Assembly (NCBI RefSeq): GCF_003730195.1
Contig: NZ_QWGG01000004.1
Span: forward strand, 248,001 to 312,000
Reading direction: 5' to 3'
Origin: Halosimplex salinum
GTDB taxonomy: Archaea > Halobacteriota > Halobacteria > Halobacteriales > Haloarculaceae
DNA: 64,000 nt
Shown one piece after another: positions 9,789 to 17,959 of this stretch. A program made the translations under genes and the position numbers. Each line of letters starts with the position of its first letter. The first letter of the stretch is position 1. The notes under the pieces are model-generated. The model was not told where the DNA came from and made no database searches. It saw only the letters and a program-made list of their open reading frames with translations.

Positions 9789-9798
9789 TCGGTTTTTT
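9789..9798 (+). terminator. Candidate poly-T terminator after gltX
   Basis: A T6 run (CGGTTTTTTC) about 90 bases after the gltX stop, within otherwise GC-rich DNA. Archaeal intrinsic termination needs mainly a U-tract. It could instead be an AT-rich element of the next promoter, but it is over 100 bases from that gene. Confidence 0.35.
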
Positions 9799-9904
9799 CA
9801 GCCGCTGGTTCGTACACGAACGCAGCCGTAATGGGGAGACGATGCATGATGTGCCATGGTAATTGGCTTTCGGGCGGGCCGCATAACACGGGACCGTTGG
9901 TTGT

Positions 9905-10558
9905 ATGAGCGTCATCGCCGAGATCAGTATTCCAGCGACGGAGTTCGAGTTGGGACGTATCATGGACGTTTCCGGGTCGGGGACGGTCGAGCTAGAGTCG
10001 CTCGTTCCGACGGGGGAACGGGCGGTGCCCTTCTTCTGGGTCTACGATGCGGACTTCGCGGCGTTCGAGCGGACGGTGAGCGAGGCGCCGTCGGTGGCGG
10101 AACTCGTCGAGATCGACACCTACGACGACCGCGTGCTGTACACGTTCGAGTGGTCGGTCGAGAACGACGCGGTGTTCCGGTCTATCCGCGACGTCAACGC
10201 CTACATCCTGAACGCGACGGGGGCCGACACCTCCTGGCGGTTCGAGTTGCGATTCCCCTCCCACGAGGCGATGTCGACCTTCCAGGAGGAGTGCGCCGAG
10301 GAGGATATCGGCTTCGAGGTGATCCGCGTCTACAACCCCGGCAAACCGGACCTGGGTCCGTGGTTCGGGCTGACCGAGCGCCAGCGCGAGGCGATCGTCC
10401 TCGCGGTCGAGGAGGGGTACTACGACATCCCGCGGGACTGTACGACCGTCGAACTGGCAGACGATCTCGGTATCTCCGACCAGGCGGTCACCGAGCGCCT
10501 CCGGCGCGCGATCGTCAGACTCGTGACGAACACGATCCTGACCTCGCCCGGAAACTGA
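9905..10558 (+). CDS. HTH-10 family transcriptional regulator (bacterio-opsin activator-like C-terminus)
   Basis: A 217-residue DNA-binding protein. The C-terminal 65 residues form the HTH-10 domain, with LTERQREAIVLAVEEGYYDIP followed by TTVELADDLGISDQAVTERLRR, the recognition helix. The N-terminal part resembles the bacterio-opsin-activator GAF/HTH-associated domain, which probably senses an unknown signal. It stands directly upstream of the ferredoxin-Etf-FixC genes on the same strand and is a reasonable but unproven candidate for their regulator. Confidence 0.85.
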   Translation: MSVIAEISIPATEFELGRIMDVSGSGTVELESLVPTGERAVPFFWVYDADFAAFERTVSEAPSVAELVEIDTYDDRVLYTFEWSVENDAVFRSIRDVNAYILNATGADTSWRFELRFPSHEAMSTFQEECAEEDIGFEVIRVYNPGKPDLGPWFGLTERQREAIVLAVEEGYYDIPRDCTTVELADDLGISDQAVTERLRRAIVRLVTNTILTSPGN

Positions 10559-10660
10559 CCGACGGCGGGCGCTCCGACCCGTCGAACGGCGACAGTGGTG
10601 AGACGCTGGATCCCGCCGCTGAGCCCCGAACCGGCCGCGGTACGGCGGTTCGGTCGGGGC

Positions 10661-10670
10661 AAGGTTTACG
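10661..10670 (+). promoter_or_regulatory. TATA box for the ferredoxin gene
   Basis: AAGGTTTACG lies about 30-38 bases before ATG 10699. Confidence 0.5.
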
Positions 10671-10692
10671 TGCGCACGGGTGGTTCACGTAG

Positions 10693-11028
<336 letters not shown>

Positions 11029-11155
11029 CCGGTTCCGAACTCGTCGGTGGCCGTCTTATCGGTATACGGACATCACCCGTCGCCGAGCCCCCGGTTCGTC
11101 CCGATCGCACGTCACGAAGGCGAGACGCGTCACAGTTCCGGGGTTTCGATGGACG

Positions 11156-11165
11156 AAAAACTTAC
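11156..11165 (+). promoter_or_regulatory. TATA-like element for etfB
   Basis: AAAAACTTAC about 40 bases before ATG 11204 would give a short leader of roughly 12-15 bases. It implies that the etf-fix genes can be transcribed separately from the ferredoxin. Confidence 0.5.
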
Positions 11166-11203
11166 CCATTGTCGACTCGGTAACCAGTGTGTGTGAGTCA
11201 CAT

Positions 11204-12100
11204 ATGCATAGTGTCGTACTGACGAAAGGCGTCCCGGACTTCAGGGAGGGCCAGGTCTCGTTCGACGAGGACGGCCACCTGGAGCGAGGGAAGACGCCGA
11301 CGGTGATGAACCCCAACGACAGACACGCCCTCCGGGCGGCGCTGCAGACCAAGGTCCGGAAGGGGGGGACGGTATCGCTGATGAGCATGGGCCCGCCCGG
11401 CTACATGGAAGTGCTCCAGGAGGGCATGCGGGACGTGTACGCCGACGACCTGTATCTGCTCTCGGACCGCGAGATGGGCGCCGCGGACACGTGGGCGACG
11501 GCGATGACCGTCGCGACCGGCATCCAGAAACTCGACGACCCGCCGGACCTCGTGTTCGCCGGCTTCAAGACCGCCGACGGGGAGACCGGCCACACCGGGC
11601 CCCAGACGGAGTGGTGTCTCGACATGCCCCTCGTGACGCACGTTATCTCCCTCGACATCGACGATGACGAGGGTGTGTTGCGAGCGAAACGGCTCGTCGA
11701 GGGCGACGTGGAGGAGATCGAGACGGTCGAGGCGCCGCTGCCCGCGTTCGTCGTCGCCGACCCGGAGTTCGAGCCCACCTACCGGAAGGCCGAGCATCGG
11801 CTGAAACACAAGGACCTGCGCGAGCAGACCCGGGAGCGGGCTGCCGAGTTCGGCGAGTACCTCGACGACGACAGCGACCTCGACGTGGCGGAGTACGACC
11901 GCTTCACGATGTGGGACCACACGGCGCTGAACCTCGACCCCGACTTCATCGGGCTGGACGGGTCGCCCACTATCGTCGCCGGCGTCGATCCCATCCCGAA
12001 AGCCCCCTCCGAGCGGGAAGCGACGATGGTCGACCCCGACGACGAGGGGGCGATGGAACGGGTCGTGGACGAACTCGCGCCGTACGCGGCGGGTGACTGA
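11204..12100 (+). CDS. etfB: Electron transfer flavoprotein beta subunit (FixA/EtfB)
   Basis: The small subunit of electron transfer flavoprotein, carrying electrons from dehydrogenases to the membrane quinone oxidoreductase. I start at ATG 11204 (MHSVVLTKGVPDF); the frame is open upstream, but that part is Arg/Ser-rich noncoding sequence containing the TATA box. The 298-residue protein has the beta-subunit pattern, including MNPNDRHALRAAL near residue 29 and GAADTWATAMTVATGI near residue 93. Two bases separate it from etfA, so they form an operon. Confidence 0.93.
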   Translation: MHSVVLTKGVPDFREGQVSFDEDGHLERGKTPTVMNPNDRHALRAALQTKVRKGGTVSLMSMGPPGYMEVLQEGMRDVYADDLYLLSDREMGAADTWATAMTVATGIQKLDDPPDLVFAGFKTADGETGHTGPQTEWCLDMPLVTHVISLDIDDDEGVLRAKRLVEGDVEEIETVEAPLPAFVVADPEFEPTYRKAEHRLKHKDLREQTRERAAEFGEYLDDDSDLDVAEYDRFTMWDHTALNLDPDFIGLDGSPTIVAGVDPIPKAPSEREATMVDPDDEGAMERVVDELAPYAAGD

Positions 12101-12102
12101 CG

Positions 12103-13815
12103 ATGCCAGAGATAGACCCCACAGACCACGAGATCGCGGAACTCGGGCCGAAGATCAAGGACGTCGACGACGCCGACGAACTTCGGGAGATGCTGGAACT
12201 CGAGGAGAGCGGCGAGGACCGCGCTCCCGTGAAGACGCTCATCGAGAGCCGCATCGAGAAGCTCGAGGAGGAAGACGAGGAGGTAGACCCCTCATCCGCC
12301 GACCTCGACGACATGACGGTCGCCGACATCGCCAACCTCGTCCGCGACGTCGACGACGTGACGGTCCTCGAGGACATGCTCGAACGCGAGCAGGCGGGAC
12401 AGGACCGCAAGACCGCGAAGGGCCAGATCGAGGACCGCATCGAGTCCATCGAGGGGAGTGAGGACGAAGCGGGCGAGGAACTCGAGTACGTCCCGCCCGA
12501 GGAGAAACACCCCGACCTCGACCACCCCACCAACGACAAGCAGTGGGTCGAGAACATCGACGGCGGCACGTACCGGGACATGTGGGTGTACTGCGAGACC
12601 CAGCACGGCGAACTCATCGACGTGTCCCGGGAGATGCTCGGGAAGGCCCGCGAGTTGATGGACGACTACAACGACCGCTACGGCGTCTCCGACGAAGTCG
12701 GAGGCTCGGAAGACTCGTCTTCCGGCGGCGACGAGGACGGCAACCCCGAGGACGTGGTCGCGGTCCTGATCGGTGACGGGGCGAGCGACCTCACCGAAGA
12801 GGTAATCGCCTACGGCGCCGACCGCGTCGTCTACCACGAGGACGATAGGTTAGAACGGTTCCGCCACGAACCGTACACGGAGATCTTCTGTTCGATGGCC
12901 CGCGCCGGCGGGCAGGTCGCCGACGAGGACCACGAGGACGTCGAGTGGAAGGAGTACGACGAACCGCGCTACACGGTGTTCCCGGCGACGAACAACGGCC
13001 GGGACCTCTCGGCGCTCGTCCAGGGCGAACTCGACTCCGGGCTGGCCTCGGACTGCTCGGGCCTCTACATCGAGGAGGCGATGATCTCGAACCCGGCCAA
13101 GACCGGCAAGCCGGGCGACAGTAAGGAGTTCGACCGCATCCTGCACATGAAGCGGCCGGACTTCTCCGGCTTCGAGTACTCGACGATCCTCTGTATCGAC
13201 AAGCCGTTCCGCGACTTCCACCCGCAGGGCGCGTCGGTCATCCCGGGGAGCTTCGAGATCCCGGAGGCCGACCCCGAACGCGAGGGCGAGGTGATCGACT
13301 TCGACATGGACCTGAACGACGACTGGTTCCAGGTCGAGGTGACCGACTTCGACACGCTCGACAGCGGGATCGACCTCACCGGCCACGACGTGATCGTCGC
13401 GATGGGCCGGGGCATCGGCGACGCGCCCACGGAGGGGATCGAACTCGGTCTCGATCTCGTCGACGCGTTCGACGACGCCGCCTTCGGCCTCTCGCGGGGC
13501 GTGATCACCTCCTCGTACGACTTCGACGGACACGTCGAGCAGTACATCGGCGAGGACAGACAGATCGGCGAGTCCGGGCAGGTCGTCGAGCCCGACGTGT
13601 ACATCGCGGCGGGCATCTCCGGGGCGATCCAGCACAAGGTCGGGATGGACGAGTCCGACACGATCATCGCGATCAACACGGACCCCGACGCGGACATCAG
13701 CGGGTTCTCGGACTACTACATCGAGGGCGACCTGTTCGAAGTGCTCCCCCGCTTGACCGAGGCGGTCGAGTCGGGCGAACTGGCGGCGGCGGTCGCGGAG
13801 GCGAGCGACGACTGA
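12103..13815 (+). CDS. etfA: Electron transfer flavoprotein alpha subunit (FixB/EtfA) with a duplicated helical N-terminal extension
   Basis: The FAD-binding large subunit of electron transfer flavoprotein. At 570 residues it is far longer than the usual 310-330. Residues about 8-55 and 63-115 are two similar acidic helical units: both contain I-x-(D/N)-x-V-(D/R)-DVDD, a LExxLExE-like segment, then a basic TxIExRIExxE helix. A Ser/Gly/Asp linker near residues 200-215 precedes the alpha-subunit core. The C-terminal FAD domain is present, with GISGAIQHKVGM near residue 502. The extension could mediate complex assembly, but its role is unknown to me. Confidence 0.92.
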   Translation: MPEIDPTDHEIAELGPKIKDVDDADELREMLELEESGEDRAPVKTLIESRIEKLEEEDEEVDPSSADLDDMTVADIANLVRDVDDVTVLEDMLEREQAGQDRKTAKGQIEDRIESIEGSEDEAGEELEYVPPEEKHPDLDHPTNDKQWVENIDGGTYRDMWVYCETQHGELIDVSREMLGKARELMDDYNDRYGVSDEVGGSEDSSSGGDEDGNPEDVVAVLIGDGASDLTEEVIAYGADRVVYHEDDRLERFRHEPYTEIFCSMARAGGQVADEDHEDVEWKEYDEPRYTVFPATNNGRDLSALVQGELDSGLASDCSGLYIEEAMISNPAKTGKPGDSKEFDRILHMKRPDFSGFEYSTILCIDKPFRDFHPQGASVIPGSFEIPEADPEREGEVIDFDMDLNDDWFQVEVTDFDTLDSGIDLTGHDVIVAMGRGIGDAPTEGIELGLDLVDAFDDAAFGLSRGVITSSYDFDGHVEQYIGEDRQIGESGQVVEPDVYIAAGISGAIQHKVGMDESDTIIAINTDPDADISGFSDYYIEGDLFEVLPRLTEAVESGELAAAVAEASDD

Positions 13816-13875
13816 GATGACGGGTCTCGGCCGCACGCCGACCGGAACGACGAGCGAACACCAACGGAGACGACG

Positions 13876-15543
13876 ATGACAGACGACTACGAACACTACG
13901 AAGCGGTCGTGGTCGGCGCCGGTCCGGGCGGCGCCGCGGCGGCCGCCACGCTGGCACGCAACGGTATCGAAACGCTGGTCCTCGAACGCGGGGTCGACGC
14001 CGGGTCGAAGAACGTCTCGGGCGGCCTCCTCTACGCGGAGGAGTCCTCGCCGTACACCATCGACGACCTCTTCCCCGGCTTCCGCGAGGAGGCGAGCGAC
14101 CGCGAGGTCACCGAGCACTACATCCACAACATCGCCGGGCGGAACGTGAAGACGTTCGACCTGCACGACCTGCACCACCACGACACGGAGTGGGCCGACT
14201 CGGTGCTCCGGCGGAAGATGGACTCGTGGCTCGCCCGCGAGGTCCACGAGATGACCCGCGAGACCGGCGGCGGCCTGCTCACCGAAGTGCGGGTGAACGG
14301 CCTCCTCCGCGAGGGCGCCGAGATCGTCGGCGTCACCCTCGACGAACTGGACCCGATCAAAGCGGACGTGATCATCGGCGCCGACGGCGTCAACTCCGAA
14401 CTCGCTCGCGACGCCGGGCTGATGGACTGGGAGGAGCCCGACGAGTGGTTCCAGGGCGTCAAGGCGGTCGCGCAGATGCCCGAGGGCGCCATCGAGGAGC
14501 GGTTCGACGTCGACGAGGACGAGGGCGTCGCCCACCTGTTCTCGGGCGACCTCTTCGAGAACGTCCGCGGCGGCGGGTTCCTCTACACGAACGACCAGTC
14601 CCTGTCCATCGGCACGGTGTTCCACCTCGACTCCATCGCCGACCAGCGCGCCGAACCGCAGGAGCTGCTCGACAACCTGCTGACCCACCCGCTGCTGGCC
14701 GACTGGATCGGCGACGAGTACACCGAACTGGAGTACTCGGCGAAGCTCGTCCCGGACTCGAAGAAGGTGGCCCACCCCTCGCCGTACCGCGACCGGCTCC
14801 TGCTCGTCGGCGACGCCGCCGGGCAGATGCAGGCCCAGGGCCCGATCATCAAGGGGATGAACCACGCCGTCACCGCGGGCGCGCTCGCGGCGGAGGCGTT
14901 CGTCGACGCGAAGTCCCGGGGCGACACGAGCGCGGCGGGCGAGCGCTACGTGACGAAACTCGAGAACGAGGGCGTGATGGACAAGCTCAGGCCGACGCGC
15001 TACCGGACGCTCGGGAGGCTCGGCGAGGTCGGTCCCGTCGCATCGGCGATGAACGCCGTGACCGACTCCGTGGTCGGCCGTACGGCCATCTCCGCGCTCG
15101 GCGACCGCGCGGAGTCGCTGTTCAACTCCCCGTTCCTCATGGGGATGCTCCCCGACACGCGGATGGGGTACGTGACGGTTCCCACCGTGGTCGCCGAGCA
15201 ACTCGGCAGTCCGGTCGAGGGCGAGTCGACGGTCGAACCGCCCGAACTCGACGACCGCATCGGCGACCTGACCTACGACGTCGACGAGGGCAACCCGCAC
15301 ATCGAACTGCGGGACAACTCCTTCGCCGCCAGCGGGACGGCCGTGACGGCCTGTCCCGTCAGCGCGAAGGACTTCGGCGGCGGGTGTTACCGCGACGAGT
15401 ACGTCGGGTCCAACGGGACCGAGGAACACGTCGTCAGCCTCGACACCCAGCCCTGCGTCGAGTGTGGTACTTGTGCTGTGGTCGCCGACACGAACTGGAC
15501 GCACCCGCGCGGCGGCAAGGGCGTCGAGTACGAACAGGGCTGA
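13876..15543 (+). CDS. fixC: FixC-FixX fusion: ETF-quinone oxidoreductase-like flavoprotein with C-terminal ferredoxin-like domain
   Basis: A 555-residue FAD protein passing electrons from EtfAB to quinone. It begins with a Rossmann dinucleotide loop VVVGAGPGGAAAAATLARNG near residue 12 and the FixC-type GGLLYAEE segment. The active-site GDAAGQMQAQGPIIKGMNHAV region is near residue 313. The last 85 residues match FixX, normally a separate small ferredoxin: CPVSAKDFGGGCYRDE, then PCVECGTCAVV and WTHPRGGKGVEYEQG. So fixC and fixX are fused here. It lies 60 bases after etfA, and the downstream DUF gene follows at 19 bases. Confidence 0.93.
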   Translation: MTDDYEHYEAVVVGAGPGGAAAAATLARNGIETLVLERGVDAGSKNVSGGLLYAEESSPYTIDDLFPGFREEASDREVTEHYIHNIAGRNVKTFDLHDLHHHDTEWADSVLRRKMDSWLAREVHEMTRETGGGLLTEVRVNGLLREGAEIVGVTLDELDPIKADVIIGADGVNSELARDAGLMDWEEPDEWFQGVKAVAQMPEGAIEERFDVDEDEGVAHLFSGDLFENVRGGGFLYTNDQSLSIGTVFHLDSIADQRAEPQELLDNLLTHPLLADWIGDEYTELEYSAKLVPDSKKVAHPSPYRDRLLLVGDAAGQMQAQGPIIKGMNHAVTAGALAAEAFVDAKSRGDTSAAGERYVTKLENEGVMDKLRPTRYRTLGRLGEVGPVASAMNAVTDSVVGRTAISALGDRAESLFNSPFLMGMLPDTRMGYVTVPTVVAEQLGSPVEGESTVEPPELDDRIGDLTYDVDEGNPHIELRDNSFAASGTAVTACPVSAKDFGGGCYRDEYVGSNGTEEHVVSLDTQPCVECGTCAVVADTNWTHPRGGKGVEYEQG

Positions 15544-15561
15544 CCGGTTCTCCCCCTTCAG

Positions 15562-15936
15562 ATGGCCTCACAGTACCAGGACAGGATCGCCGATATCGCC
15601 GCCGACGCCGCGAGCGCTCGCGAGTCGTTCGTCCCACCGGACGAGCCGCCGGACGAGGAGCGCGCCATGGCGTTCTGTCGCGAGGGGGTCGGCGCGGCCG
15701 TCGCCGTCTACGTCGACGCCCGGAGCGGCGAGTGGGACCGCTTCGACGAGGCGGAGTTCGCCCGCCTGGAACGGGCGATGAACGACTACCTCGACCTGTA
15801 CGCCCGCTGTTACGGCGTCGAACTGGACGCGGACTACTCCGTGCGGACGGCCGCCGAGGCCCTGCTCGACACGCACAACGTCGCCGACGTGGCCCGGATC
15901 CTGACCGGCGTACCCGCCGGAGATCGCCAGTGCTGA
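15562..15936 (+). CDS. Conserved small acidic protein linked to the etf-fix genes
   Basis: A 124-residue soluble protein, mostly helical, with many Ala, Asp and Tyr and no membrane segment. It starts at ATG 15562, 19 bases after fixC, and is probably the last gene of that operon. Two Cys (AMAFCREG near residue 39, LYARCYGVE near residue 83) do not form a metal motif. I recognise it only as a haloarchaeal hypothetical that accompanies Etf genes; a role in assembly or regulation of the complex would be a guess. Confidence 0.75.
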   Translation: MASQYQDRIADIAADAASARESFVPPDEPPDEERAMAFCREGVGAAVAVYVDARSGEWDRFDEAEFARLERAMNDYLDLYARCYGVELDADYSVRTAAEALLDTHNVADVARILTGVPAGDRQC

Positions 15937-15992
15937 CGCTCGCAGCCCCCACTTCCCGCCCGTTTCTCGCCCTCCTGCGGACGACGCGCGAC

Positions 15993-16000
15993 TCTATATC
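15993..16000 (+). promoter_or_regulatory. TATA box for the HTH-GNAT gene
   Basis: TCTATATC predicts a transcription start near 16022, which supports ATG 16048 over the earlier in-frame ATG at 16009. Confidence 0.55.
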
Positions 16001-16047
16001 GATCGTCCGTGACAAATGCTAAGTGTCGTGGCGTGGTACCGATCCCC

Positions 16048-16779
16048 ATGGAGCTCACAGCAGAGTTATCGTTCGACCACGACGACCGGCGCGACATCTA
16101 CGACTACGTGGAGCGCCACGGGTCAGTCGAGCCCAAACGGGCGCGGCGCTCGCTCGACATGGACCCGCGGGCGTTCGGCCACCACGTCGCCATCCTCAAG
16201 CGCGACGGCGTCCTGCTGGAGTCCGACGGAGAGTTGCGGATCGCGTACGACGACGAGGTCGAGGAGGAGTTCAGTTCGAACGGGATCGACGTGACGATCC
16301 GCCGCGCCCGCGAGGAGGACCTGACGGGGCTCGTCGGCGTGATACGGCAGGCGATCGGTGACGGGACGTACGTCGACGCGGAGACGGTGGCGGACGTGGT
16401 CGACCACGAGGAGGTGCTCCTGCGGCACAACGAACTCCAGTCGCGGGTGTTCTTCGTCGCGACGGTCGACGAGGAGGTCGTCGGCTGGGTGAACCTCAAC
16501 ACCAACGAGACGGAGAAACTCGACCACACGGCCGAACTCACCGTGGGCGTCCTCGACCAGTACCGCGGCCACGGGATCGGCAGCGAACTGCTCGAACGCG
16601 GACTCGAGTGGGCGACCGACAACGGCTACGAGAAGATCTACAACAGCGTCCCCGACTCCAACGAGGCGGCCATCGAGTTCCTCAAGTCCCACGGCTGGGA
16701 GGTCGAGGCCGTCCGCGAAGACCACTACAAGTTCGACGGCGAGTACCTCGACGAGGTCATGCTCGCGACGACTCCCTGA
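16048..16779 (+). CDS. GNAT N-acetyltransferase with N-terminal winged-helix domain
   Basis: A 243-residue two-domain protein. Residues about 8-70 look like a winged helix (RRDIYDYVERHGSVEPKRARR, then AFGHHVAILKRDGVL as recognition helix and an acidic wing). Residues 80-243 form a GNAT fold with the acetyl-CoA loop VGVLDQYRGHGIGSELLERG near residue 168. A VPDSNEAAIEFLKSHGW segment near residue 205 is typical of small-molecule or protein acetyltransferases. The substrate is unknown. The predicted start is chosen from the promoter position. Confidence 0.85.
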   Translation: MELTAELSFDHDDRRDIYDYVERHGSVEPKRARRSLDMDPRAFGHHVAILKRDGVLLESDGELRIAYDDEVEEEFSSNGIDVTIRRAREEDLTGLVGVIRQAIGDGTYVDAETVADVVDHEEVLLRHNELQSRVFFVATVDEEVVGWVNLNTNETEKLDHTAELTVGVLDQYRGHGIGSELLERGLEWATDNGYEKIYNSVPDSNEAAIEFLKSHGWEVEAVREDHYKFDGEYLDEVMLATTP

Positions 16780-16818
16780 GCGGGTTCGCGGGCGCCGTCT
16801 CCGAGTCACCACGGCACT

Positions 16819-16827
16819 CTTTTATAC
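16819..16827 (+). promoter_or_regulatory. TATA box for the winged-helix gene at 16852
   Basis: CTTTTATAC lies about 25-33 bases before ATG 16852, which is leaderless spacing. Confidence 0.6.
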
Positions 16828-16851
16828 GACGTTCTCGCTAATCGCTACTCA

Positions 16852-17193
16852 ATGACGGTCGAAGACGAGGAAGCGGATCTCGATAGGGCCTTCGAGCTAG
16901 TCGCGAACCGTCGGCGCAGGGCGGTGATCGAAGTGCTACGCACGACGCCGCGCGGGTCGCTCGAAGTCGCGACGCTCGTCGAGGCCGTGGCGACGGTGAG
17001 CGACGTCGACGACCTGACGTCGTCGCTCTCCCAGCGCCACCTCCCGAAACTCGACGCCGCGGGCGTGGTCGACTACGACGAGGAGGCCGGTGTCGTCGAG
17101 TACGACTCAGACCCGCTGGTCGAGCGCTGTCTCGACGTGGCGGAACTGTACCGCTCGGACCAGTGGATGCGCCGCTCCTCGGACTCCGTCTGA
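16852..17193 (+). CDS. Small winged-helix protein (DUF7344-like)
   Basis: A 113-residue predicted DNA-binding protein. LDRAFELVANRRRRAVIEVLRTTP near the N-terminus is the hallmark start of haloarchaeal winged-helix regulators of this type. It is followed by SLSQRHLPKLDAAGVVDYDEEAGVVEY, the recognition helix and wing. No ligand-binding domain is present. It stands alone after the GNAT gene with its own promoter, so its targets cannot be inferred. Confidence 0.85.
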   Translation: MTVEDEEADLDRAFELVANRRRRAVIEVLRTTPRGSLEVATLVEAVATVSDVDDLTSSLSQRHLPKLDAAGVVDYDEEAGVVEYDSDPLVERCLDVAELYRSDQWMRRSSDSV

Positions 17194-17221
17194 GAGGGCG
17201 CGCCCGCGCTCCGTCCACCGA

Positions 17222-17386
17222 TCACGGCCAGGCGTCCTCGCGCCCCTCCAGCGGGTCGGCGACGACGCCGTCCTGTCTGGCGATCACGCGCGCGTGGCCG
17301 GCACACACCACCTGGTTCTCAGCCCACGGGATGTGGAGCTCGACGACCGCCTCGTCGTCGCAGTCGTCCTCCGCGCACTCGACCAT
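17222..17386 (-). CDS. 54-residue zinc-finger-like small protein
   Basis: A short frame running from ATG at 17386 down to TGA at 17222. It encodes MVECAEDDCDDEAVVELHIP and continues with VVCAGHARVIARQDG to an acidic end. Cys4 and Cys9, with Cys28 and His31, could bind one zinc (C-x4-C ... C-x2-H). Amino-acid use is acidic and balanced, unlike the Arg-rich shadow frames nearby. It lies between the convergent winged-helix gene and DUF456. Many such one-domain zinc small proteins occur in haloarchaea; I know no specific function for this one. Confidence 0.65.
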   Translation of the reverse strand: MVECAEDDCDDEAVVELHIPWAENQVVCAGHARVIARQDGVVADPLEGREDAWP

Positions 17387-17449
17387 ACGACCTCTACGAG
17401 CGCCGCGAGGAGAGTCTTTCCCGCGCTCGACTGCCGGCGTGGAGCCGGG

Positions 17450-17959
17450 TCACAGCACGAGGACGCCGACCATCGCGACGAGGACGCCCGCGGTGAGGAG
17501 GACCTGCAGGACGCTCGAAGTGAGCATCCCGAGGAGCGTCACGCCCGCGGCGCGGGCGCTCTCCTCGGGGTCGCCGCCGTCGGCGAGTTCGAGGACGAAG
17601 ACGGTGCCGGCGGTGCCGAGCAGGAACCCGATCGGACCGAACGTCAGTCCGATCAGTCCGACGACGGTGGCGATCACCGTCGTCCGAAGCGACGCCCCGC
17701 CGGCCGTGGCGGAGACGGCGCCGGCGAGCCAGTCGACGAGGACCGCGAGCAGGGCGACGAAGAGCACGCCCGAGAGGACGAGCACGTTCGGTTCCGAGAA
17801 GCCGCTCGCCCACCAGTAGACGAGGACGCCGGACAGCGAGAGCAGTCCGCCAGGGACGACCGGCGCGACGCTGCCGACGACGCCGGCGACCAGCAGGACG
17901 AACGCGACTATCACGAGCAGATCCACGGGGAGGGCCTCGAGTGCGGGGAGTTGCATCAT
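17450..17959 (-). CDS. DUF456 family membrane protein
   Basis: About 169 residues, nearly all hydrophobic, with five to six predicted membrane helices and Gly-rich packing motifs (VAGVVGSVAPVVPGGLLSL, then GLIGLTFGPIGFLLGTAGTVF). This is the DUF456 pattern; no function is established. The start is ATG 17959 or the adjacent ATG 17956, overlapping the TmcA stop codon, so it is co-translated with tmcA. Pairing with a tRNA acetyltransferase may simply be operon packing. Confidence 0.85.
   Translation of the reverse strand: MMQLPALEALPVDLLVIVAFVLLVAGVVGSVAPVVPGGLLSLSGVLVYWWASGFSEPNVLVLSGVLFVALLAVLVDWLAGAVSATAGGASLRTTVIATVVGLIGLTFGPIGFLLGTAGTVFVLELADGGDPEESARAAGVTLLGMLTSSVLQVLLTAGVLVAMVGVLVL

Noticed and set aside
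7671-9908. A 745-codon Arg-rich frame across the YihY and gltX genes
   Set aside because: Arg/Gly/Pro-dominated composition, overlapping two real genes in another frame.
12850-15504. An open frame of 884 codons on the minus strand, opposite etfA and fixC
   Set aside because: It is the antisense shadow of two clearly conserved genes; its composition (Val, Arg, His, Asp runs) matches no family, as is usual in GC-rich genomes.
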